NCBI GenBank assembly: GCA_022865865.1
Contig: JALHTN010000111.1
Span: forward strand, 1 to 22,085
Direction: 5' to 3'
Source of the DNA: Anaerolineales bacterium
Lineage (GTDB): Bacteria; Chloroflexota; Anaerolineae; Anaerolineales; UBA4823
DNA: 22,085 bases
Shown: one piece after another, positions 16,820 through 22,085 of the stretch
How the letters are laid out: each line of letters begins with the position of its first letter
Numbering within the stretch: position 1 is the stretch's first letter
Translations under genes and position numbers: made by a program
Notes under the pieces: model-generated
Seen by the model: only the letters and a program-made list of their open reading frames with translations
What the model was told of the DNA's origin: nothing
Databases searched by the model: none

Positions 16820-17524
16820 ATGCAGGTAAAATTAAAAATCTTTCGCTACAATCCTGAGGAAGACAGGAAACCTCACTACGAAAAATATCAGATCGAGGCT
16901 GAACCCACCGATCGCGTGCTGGATCTCTTGGAGTATGTAAAAGGGTATATCGATGGCACGCTCTCTTTCCGGCGTTCCTGCGCTCACGGGGTATGCGGTT
17001 CTGACGCTTTACGCATCAATGGGGTAAATTACCTGGCCTGTAAAGTATTAGTAAAAGACCTCAAATCATCCAGGATCACCATCGAACCGATCCTTGGTTT
17101 AAGCGTGCTCAAAGACCTGATTGTTGATATGGAGCCATTCTTCGACCACTTCCGCTCTGTCATGCCATACCTGGTCAATGATGAATCGCCACCCGGAACC
17201 GAACGCCTGCAAAGCCCGGAAGAGCGTGAACGCTTCGATGACACCACGAAGTGCATCTTGTGTGCTGCCTGTACCACATCCTGTCCTTCCTACTGGGCAA
17301 ACGATAAGTACCTGGGACCTGCAGCAATCGTTAACGCCCATCGTTTCATATTCGACAGCCGCGATCGGGCTGCTGCAGAAAGGTTGAAGATTCTAAACGA
17401 TCAATTCGGCGTTTATCGCTGCCATACCATTTTTAACTGCACCCTCGCCTGCCCGCGGGATATCCAGATCACCACTGCAATTGGTGAGATAAAAAAGGCC
17501 ATCGCTACAGGCAGCCTGGACTAG
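16820..17524 (+). CDS. sdhB: succinate dehydrogenase iron-sulfur subunit
   Basis: 234-aa electron-transfer subunit that links the flavin to the quinone site. Ligands for three clusters are all present. [2Fe-2S]: Cys54, Cys59 and Cys74, with Asp62 at the fourth position as in E. coli SdhB (Asp63). [4Fe-4S]: Cys145, Cys148, Cys151 and Cys211. [3Fe-4S]: Cys155, Cys201 and Cys207. The motifs read SCAHGVCGSD, CILCAACTTSCP and CHTIFNCTLACP. ATG at 16820 is preceded by AGAAGGGAA. It is the last gene of the operon. No clear terminator hairpin with T tract was found before the tRNA promoter 80 nt downstream. Confidence 0.97.
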   Translation: MQVKLKIFRYNPEEDRKPHYEKYQIEAEPTDRVLDLLEYVKGYIDGTLSFRRSCAHGVCGSDALRINGVNYLACKVLVKDLKSSRITIEPILGLSVLKDLIVDMEPFFDHFRSVMPYLVNDESPPGTERLQSPEERERFDDTTKCILCAACTTSCPSYWANDKYLGPAAIVNAHRFIFDSRDRAAAERLKILNDQFGVYRCHTIFNCTLACPRDIQITTAIGEIKKAIATGSLD

Positions 17525-17601
17525 AATTCCATCACAAGATTCCGACCAACCAGATAATACGCCAACCATGATTTTTCATTATGATTGGTTATTCACGGTT
17601 A

Positions 17602-17610
17602 TGCTATAAT
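17602..17610 (+). promoter_or_regulatory. extended -10 promoter of tRNA-Arg
   Basis: TGCTATAAT (TATAAT at 17605-17610) ends 10 nt before the tRNA 5' end, giving a very short leader. The -35 region is weak. The string is the same as at icd (7105-7113). Confidence 0.7.
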
Positions 17611-17620
17611 TTTCGCGCCC

Positions 17621-17692
17621 GCCCCAATAGCTCAAAGGATAGAGCAAGGCTCTCCTAAAGCCGAGATCCGGGTTCGAATCCCGGTTGGGGCT
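17621..17692 (+). tRNA. tRNA-Arg(CCU)
   Basis: The cloverleaf is complete. Acceptor GCCCCAA (17621-17627) pairs with TTGGGGC (17685-17691). The D stem is GCTC/GAGC. The anticodon loop CTCCTAA has anticodon CCT at 17654-17656, which reads AGG (Arg). The T stem CCGGG/CCCGG holds loop TTCGAAT. The variable loop is 4 nt. CCA is not encoded. Two oddities: the 27-43 pair is A-G, and the discriminator base (17692) is T, whereas bacterial tRNA-Arg usually has A or G. Confidence 0.93.
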
Positions 17693-17694
17693 TC

Positions 17695-17709
17695 GGGGAA
17701 GTTTTCCCC
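17695..17709 (+). terminator. small hairpin just after tRNA-Arg
   Basis: GGGGAA (17695-17700) and TTCCCC (17704-17709) form a 6-bp stem with a 3-nt loop immediately after the tRNA. There is no T tract after it. It could be a weak terminator or a processing signal for the 3' end. Confidence 0.35.
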
Positions 17710-17757
17710 ACTTCCCACACTGATTCTTTAGAGAATGATTAATTCATCCAACAACCC

Positions 17758-17786
17758 TTGATTTCTGTTTCAATCTCAGGTAACAT
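17758..17786 (+). promoter_or_regulatory. predicted promoter whose start point falls on hairpin element 1
   Basis: TTGATT (17758-17763), a 17-nt spacer and TAACAT (17781-17786) form a plausible sigma70-type promoter. A start about 7 nt past the -10 would be near 17793, the first paired base of hairpin element 1. Both boxes are only 4/6 matches. Confidence 0.4.
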
Positions 17787-17790
17787 ATTA

Positions 17791-17831
17791 GCGTCAAACG
17801 TCTGGATGCCCCCCTCATCCAGGCGTTTGAC
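17791..17831 (+). repeat. hairpin element, copy 1 (C6T loop)
   Basis: Bases 17793-17808 pair with 17816-17831 as an uninterrupted 16-bp stem (one G-T) closing a CCCCCCT loop at 17809-17815. It is 35/40 identical to copy 2, and all five differences keep pairing. A short TTTT follows at 17832-17835, so termination is one possible role. See findings. Confidence 0.8.
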
Positions 17832-17880
17832 TTTTAACTCGCCAAATCAGTATTCAATCTGGATCAATTAATAAATTTGT

Positions 17881-17897
17881 AAGTTGTCAGACAACTT
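17881..17897. promoter_or_regulatory. palindrome overlapping a -35 box, candidate operator
   Basis: AAGTTGT, CAG, ACAACTT is a perfect 7-bp inverted repeat. Its right end overlaps by two bases the TTGTCA proposed as -35 for the next promoter (17896-17901). Location and symmetry suit a repressor or activator site, but no regulator gene is adjacent. Confidence 0.45.
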
Positions 17898-17925
17898 GTC
17901 AAGGATGGGTTTTTTGTGATATTAT
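17896..17925 (+). promoter_or_regulatory. predicted promoter whose start point falls on hairpin element 2
   Basis: TTGTCA (17896-17901, 5/6), an 18-nt spacer and TATTAT (17920-17925) predict a start near 17932, the first paired base of hairpin element 2. This would give the PLP-enzyme gene a leader of about 100 nt beginning with the hairpin. Confidence 0.5.
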
Positions 17926-17929
17926 TTAA

Positions 17930-17970
17930 GCGGCAAGCGTCTGGGTGCCCCCCTCACCCAGGCGTTTGCT
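17930..17970 (+). repeat. hairpin element, copy 2 (C6T loop)
   Basis: Bases 17932-17947 pair with 17955-17970 as a 16-bp stem with three G-T pairs and the same CCCCCCT loop (17948-17954). Compared with copy 1, two pairs changed on both sides (T-A to G-C at 17933/17969, A-T to G-C at 17945/17957) and one A-T became G-T (17937/17965). It lies 63 nt before the PLP-enzyme start codon. Confidence 0.8.
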
Positions 17971-17994
17971 AATTTAAAAGACTGGTACTGGGGA

Positions 17995-18000
17995 TATAAT
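17995..18000 (+). promoter_or_regulatory. possible downstream -10 box for the PLP-enzyme gene
   Basis: A perfect TATAAT lies 33 nt before the start codon, without a good -35. If used, transcripts from it would lack the upstream hairpin. Confidence 0.4.
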
Positions 18001-18032
18001 ATGCCGATAAACCACTCCTGAGGACTATACCA

Positions 18033-19283
18033 ATGAGTTTAGATATCGATTCAATCCGCCAGCAGTTTCCATCCTTAAATCGCCAGGCGATCTTCTTCGA
18101 TAACCCAGGTGGGACGCAGATCGCCAAACCTGCTCTCGACCGGATGGTCGCCTACCTTACAGACACCAACGCCAACCATGCCGGACCGTTCGCAACCAGT
18201 ATTGCTTCGGATGCGATCATCGATGAAGCTCATCAAGCGGTTGCAGATTTTTTCAACGCAAACCGGGCAGAGGAGATCGTATTTGGAGCCAATATGACCT
18301 CGCTCACATTGCACATCAGCCGCTGCCTGGCGCGTACTTGGAATCCGGGGGATACGATCGTTGTTACGCGGCTCGATCACGATGCCAATGTCACCCCCTG
18401 GGTTTTGGCAGCCGAGGATCGCGGCTGCCGAGTGCAATATGTCGATTTCAACCTTGAAGATGGTATTCTTGATCTTGATCAGCTCGCAGAAGCATTAGAG
18501 TCCAAGCCGCGCTTGGTCGCGGTTGGCTATGCATCCAATGCTCTCGGCACCATCAATCCTGTAAAGGAAATCACAAAAATGGCTCATGCTTCAGGTGCGC
18601 TGGTATATGTAGATGCCGTTCACTACGCGCCTCATGGACCGATCGATGTGCAGGAACTGGATTGTGATTTGCTGGTCTGCTCAGCCTATAAATTCTTTGG
18701 GCCGCACGTTGGCATGCTTTACGGGCGATACGAGCTGTTGGATCAATTGACCGCTTACAAAGTTCGTCCGGCTCCCAGCAATCCCCCGGGGAAATTCGAG
18801 ACCGGGACCCAAAACTTCGAGGGCATTGCCGGCGTTCTCGGGGCACTCGAATATCTCGAGTGGCTGGGAGAGAATTACGGCACTGCAGGAATCGGCGTAG
18901 GATATTCGAACCGCAAGCTGCGCTTGAAACAGGCCATGGGTGCCATCAATGATTATGAAGCACAGCTGACTCGCGCCCTGCTCGAGATCCTGGAAGAGAC
19001 GCCCGGGGTGACTATTTATGGTCCCCGAGATATCAAAAGGCTGGAAAATCGCGTCCCCACTTTCGCCTTCACCCTGGAAGGATTTACTCCACGGCAGGTA
19101 GCGGTCGAACTGGGAAAACGGGAAATATTTGTTTGGGATGGAAATTATTATGCCCTGTTGGTCACCGAATCACTTGGCGTGGAAGAGAGCGGCGGCATGG
19201 TGCGGGTTGGTCCGGTGCATTACAACACCGTGGACGAAATTGAGAGGTTTGGGAAAGCGTTGGGGGAGATTGCGACCCGATGA
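18033..19283 (+). CDS. cysteine-desulfurase-like class V aminotransferase lacking the usual catalytic cysteine
   Basis: 416-aa PLP enzyme of the NifS/SufS-related class V aminotransferases. It starts with FFDNPGGTQ, has HDANVTPW and YVDAVHYAPHGP in the cofactor domain, and Lys220 in CSAYKFFGPHVG is the predicted Schiff-base lysine. SufS/IscS proteins carry a catalytic Cys on a C-terminal loop (for example RxGHHC). Here the equivalent stretch reads FVWDGNYYALLV, with no Cys. This fits the 'cysteine desulfurase-like' subfamily typified by Vibrio VC1184, whose reaction is not established. No suf or isc genes are adjacent. ATG at 18033 is preceded by TGAGGA about 10 nt upstream. Upstream lie tandem promoters and the hairpin elements. 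Substrate unknown. Confidence 0.9.
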   Translation: MSLDIDSIRQQFPSLNRQAIFFDNPGGTQIAKPALDRMVAYLTDTNANHAGPFATSIASDAIIDEAHQAVADFFNANRAEEIVFGANMTSLTLHISRCLARTWNPGDTIVVTRLDHDANVTPWVLAAEDRGCRVQYVDFNLEDGILDLDQLAEALESKPRLVAVGYASNALGTINPVKEITKMAHASGALVYVDAVHYAPHGPIDVQELDCDLLVCSAYKFFGPHVGMLYGRYELLDQLTAYKVRPAPSNPPGKFETGTQNFEGIAGVLGALEYLEWLGENYGTAGIGVGYSNRKLRLKQAMGAINDYEAQLTRALLEILEETPGVTIYGPRDIKRLENRVPTFAFTLEGFTPRQVAVELGKREIFVWDGNYYALLVTESLGVEESGGMVRVGPVHYNTVDEIERFGKALGEIATR

Positions 19284-20321
19284 TTTAATTACAACCGGTT
19301 TCTAAGGTACAGGCTATTGGGCAAAGAAGCCCACCATTCAAATTACTTTGAACCACATCAGGGAACGATAAGTCGGTGTAAAAACAAGGTTCCCCCAGGA
19401 TTAAATGAAACCTGTTGATGAAAAATACCTTTAATGAGGTATAGATTGAAATCCAAAAGCAAGGTATAAATAAGATATTATCGATACTATAACTCCAGCG
19501 ATAATAGATAGATAATCAGTTAATTTTATAGTGTGCTGTAAGATTCTTGGGCAAATGGGATCACCTGGCGATTTAATCCAGCAATTCAATTTTTTTGGAG
19601 TTGAAATGGATCAGTCAAAGGGAAAATTTATTTTGTTTTGCTTTTCTCTTTACAGGTCCTGCAAAATTAGATCGAAAAGGAGATAGTACTATTGTTGAAT
19701 CCAGGCGGTGGGAAATTAAAGCTCAATCAGCTGATCCTGATATTAAAATGGCCGCTAATCGTTGTTGTTAGCATTTGGCTTTTGGTTGTTAAATTAATCG
19801 AACACCCTGGGGCTCTGATCCGCTGCGAAACAACGCTTCATATCTATCCTATCTGGCAACTCATACCCACCCTTGAAGGAGAATTGCTAAAATATTAAGG
19901 ATTCGGTAACAATAATTATCAAAATGGAAAAATACGATTATCGATTAAATCTTCTACCAAAGTCCATGCCTGCAGTTTACCAGTTGATTTATTTAAAATA
20001 ATCTCTATAATTGAAGCAGGTTCATAGTAAATTTATTGGTGGGTAAAAGCTTATTGTTGAACAATTTACAAACATCTTCTAATTTGCATACAAAGTCGAT
20101 GGACAATCGATCCGGGTCACCAACCTTCCGTGTGAGCATGAATTTGATCCGATCGGTTTCATTACAAGTTGAGGAGAATCGTTTGCAAGGAGTTCAATTC
20201 GGTGGGGAACAAATGTCAATTCATTATTTCCCACATTATCATGGATGCTTGAAACTCATTAGCTGCCTAGCGATACTGAACATCTGGTTTACCGAAAAGG
20301 ATAACACCTCAGGGAATTTAT
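19284..20321. other. AT-rich 1-kb stretch with no confident gene
   Basis: Holds only weak signals. A 5-bp hairpin TGGGC/GCCCA (19318-19333) might end the PLP-enzyme transcript. A 7-bp inverted repeat ATTATCG/CGATAAT lies at 19477-19505. A 26-codon frame begins at ATG 19606 with GGAG before it. The 68-codon frame at 19692 is listed separately. A TTG-initiated 99-codon frame (20036-20335) overlaps the next gene, has no clear ribosome site and resembles no family I know. The base composition is more AT-rich than the neighbours. It may be decayed coding DNA. Confidence 0.5.
19692..19898 (+). CDS. possible small single-helix membrane protein or gene remnant
   Basis: 68-codon frame starting with TTG, preceded by AAGGAG (19677-19682) at good distance. 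It has one likely membrane helix (ILILKWPLIVVVSIWLLVVK) flanked by Lys residues and followed by LIEH, then about 30 polar residues. The layout resembles the first helix of a membrane-bound sensor kinase, so it might be a truncated remnant related to the signalling gene downstream. No homologue recognised; translation is unproven. Confidence 0.35.
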   Translation: MLNPGGGKLKLNQLILILKWPLIVVVSIWLLVVKLIEHPGALIRCETTLHIYPIWQLIPTLEGELLKY

Positions 20322-22085
20322 ATGACAGAAATTAGTCGACAAAATCATTACCATGGAGAAAAGGGGAAAGCTCTCCCATTGGATGATTTACGAAGAAAAG
20401 TTGAACATGTGCTTGCAGATCAGTCCCTGAGTACAGGTGAATTTCCGCCGGAGGATGTGGAACACTTGTTGAACGAATTACTCGCCCGCCAAATCGAACT
20501 CATGGATAATCTCCATACCAGCGAGGACCGCTTTCGCGCCATAGCCCAGACAACCAGCGAGGCGAACATCATTATAGATAGCCAGGGGAAAATCATCTTC
20601 TGGAATAATGCATCAGAATCCATCTTTGGCTATCAAAATGCTGAAGTCATTGGAAAGTCGCTTTCTATCATCATGCCAGAACAATTCCGCAAGGATCATA
20701 AGAATGGATTTGAGCGGGTGGTTCAAACCGGCAAATCCCATATTATCGGTTCGACAGTCAAAATGACCGCATTAAGAAAGGATGGGGTTGAATTCCCCAT
20801 TGACCTCTCCCTGTCAAGCTGGAAATCTAGTGGCGAAATATTCTTCAGCGGTATTATCCGCGACACCACGGAGAGTAAAAGTGCCGAACGAGGGATCCAG
20901 AGTCTAGCAAGATTCCCCAGCGAGAATCTCAACCCGGTCTTACGAGCTTCCACAGCTGGCACCATACTCTACGCCAATCATGCCAGCCAACCCCTGCTCA
21001 ACCTCTGGGAAAGCGCTGTTGGTCAGCAGCTGCCGGATCCATTGTCTGAGCTGATGGCTGAAGTCCTCAGCTCTGCACAAAGCCGTACCACAGAAGTTGA
21101 TTGTGATCAGCGGATTTACTCTTTGGACTTAACCCCTGTGGTTGGTGCGGATTATGTCAACCTGTATGGCAGTGATGTCACCGAGCGCTATAAGGCTGAA
21201 TCGCAGCTGAAAGACCAAAACCAGTTCGTCATGAATGTGTTTGAATCTCTCAGCTATCCATTCTATGTAATTGACGCCCGCGACTACACGATCAAGATGG
21301 CAAATTCCGCGGCCAATGCCGGCGAATTACCCAGGCCTGATTACTGTTACAGCCGCATCCATAATCGTGAAACACCCTGCAGTGGGCGAGGATATCTCTG
21401 CCCATTAGAAGAGGTTAAGAACACCAGGCAGCCAGTGGTTACAGAACACGTTCATTTCGATGGCTCAGGGAAGAGCAAAACGGTTGAAGTTCATGCCTAC
21501 CCCATATTCGATGATCGGGGAGAGGTTTCCCAGATGATTGAGTATGCATTGGATATCACCGAACGCAAGCAGTTGGAAGAGGCTTTGCAGAATCGATCTC
21601 ATGCCCTCGGCGAGCGCGTCAAAGAATTGAACTGCCTCTACGGCATCTCTGCCCTGGTTGAGAAAGCGGATATAACATTAGAAGAGATCCTTCAGGGCAT
21701 TGTCGAAATTATCCCTACCGCCTGGCAGTACCCGGAAATCACTGCAGCGCGCATCATCCTGGGTGAGCATGAGTTTAAAACAGAGAACTTCTCTGAAGAC
21801 AGCTTATGGCAGCAAACCTCCGAGATCAAAATTCATGACCAGCGAAATGGTGCTGTGCAGGTTTGCTATCTTGAGGAAAAAGATGCCCGTGATGAAGGAC
21901 CGTTCTTAAATGAAGAGAGAAACCTGATCAACGCCATTGCTGGTCAATTGGGAAGGATTGTTGAACGATTGGAGGCTGGTGAGGCGCTGCAGAATGCCCA
22001 CGACAATTTAGAGCTGCGCGTTCAGGAGCGGACTGCCGAATTAGAAGTCACCAACCAGTTGCTGCAGAGCGAGAGCGTCGAGCGC
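20322..22085 (+). CDS. multi-PAS/GAF signalling protein, probably a sensor histidine kinase (3' end outside the window)
   Basis: 588 codons stay open to the window edge, so the C-terminal output domain is missing. The N-terminus has no membrane helix. After a leader of about 65 residues comes a canonical PAS domain (about 68-185; IIIDSQGKIIFWNNASE, then FGY, ending IIRDTTE). A second, divergent PAS follows (about 195-300; FPSENLNPVLRAS). A third PAS (about 308-425) carries Cys342, His347, Cys353 and Cys360-Pro-Leu. A GAF-like domain (about 435-560; KELNCLYGISALVEKA and EITAARI) comes next. Then a coiled coil containing LELRVQERTAELE starts, typical of the linker before a kinase or GGDEF domain. 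ATG at 20322 has AGGGAA about 6 nt upstream. Likely cytoplasmic sensing of a small ligand or redox state. Kinase output is inferred from domain order. Confidence 0.85.
   Translation, partial: MTEISRQNHYHGEKGKALPLDDLRRKVEHVLADQSLSTGEFPPEDVEHLLNELLARQIELMDNLHTSEDRFRAIAQTTSEANIIIDSQGKIIFWNNASESIFGYQNAEVIGKSLSIIMPEQFRKDHKNGFERVVQTGKSHIIGSTVKMTALRKDGVEFPIDLSLSSWKSSGEIFFSGIIRDTTESKSAERGIQSLARFPSENLNPVLRASTAGTILYANHASQPLLNLWESAVGQQLPDPLSELMAEVLSSAQSRTTEVDCDQRIYSLDLTPVVGADYVNLYGSDVTERYKAESQLKDQNQFVMNVFESLSYPFYVIDARDYTIKMANSAANAGELPRPDYCYSRIHNRETPCSGRGYLCPLEEVKNTRQPVVTEHVHFDGSGKSKTVEVHAYPIFDDRGEVSQMIEYALDITERKQLEEALQNRSHALGERVKELNCLYGISALVEKADITLEEILQGIVEIIPTAWQYPEITAARIILGEHEFKTENFSEDSLWQQTSEIKIHDQRNGAVQVCYLEEKDARDEGPFLNEERNLINAIAGQLGRIVERLEAGEALQNAHDNLELRVQERTAELEVTNQLLQSESVER

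Noticed and set aside
17791..17970. CRISPR array from the two repeated 40-bp elements
   Set aside because: Only two copies, the intervening 99 bp is too long for a spacer, and the repeats differ at paired positions. No cas gene is present.
20036..20335. 99-codon frame overlapping the sensor gene start
   Set aside because: TTG start lacks a clear ribosome site, the product has no recognisable motif, and it overlaps the well-supported ATG of the PAS protein.

Overview
This is a bacterial chromosomal window of moderate GC with short intergenic gaps. The gene content and protein style suggest a member of the Chloroflexota, perhaps Anaerolineae-like. Pointers are the fused cytochrome b subunit IV/dihaem cytochrome c, the DUF6790-like membrane protein and the multi-PAS sensor. 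This placement is an inference from recognition only; no search was run. I see no insertion sequence, CRISPR array, prophage or plasmid gene.

Left part (1-6.9 kb): a PstS-like substrate-binding lipoprotein on the minus strand is divergent from a pair on the plus strand. That pair is an SDR resembling chlorophyll b reductases NYC1/NOL, whose catalytic Lys is replaced by Asn, and a dimethylarginine dimethylaminohydrolase-type enzyme. Convergent to these lie a ParB-fold protein resembling the free serine kinases SerK/SbnI and a SERCA/PMR1-type Ca2+ P-type ATPase, both on the minus strand.

Middle (7.1-17.5 kb): this is a central energy-metabolism block. NADP-dependent isocitrate dehydrogenase (icd) has its own promoter and terminator. 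Three small genes follow (a tail-anchored-like membrane protein, a DUF6790-like protein and a VOC protein). Then a divergent pair of respiratory operons shares a 181-bp intergenic region. On the minus strand lie the Rieske protein, cytochrome b6 and subunit IV fused to a dihaem cytochrome c (quinol oxidation). On the plus strand lies sdhCDAB (succinate to quinone). Together they connect the oxidative TCA cycle to a quinone pool and a bc-type complex, which implies respiration.

Right part (17.5-22.1 kb): a tRNA-Arg(CCU) with an extended -10 promoter is followed by a 340-bp intergenic region with two near-identical 40-bp hairpin elements. All five differences between the copies keep base pairing, and each copy starts where a predicted promoter would begin transcription. 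This is the best candidate in the window for an undescribed RNA or regulatory element. It precedes a cysteine-desulfurase-like PLP enzyme that lacks the usual active-site cysteine region. After about 1 kb of AT-rich, mostly gene-free DNA, a multi-PAS/GAF signalling protein begins and runs off the window end.
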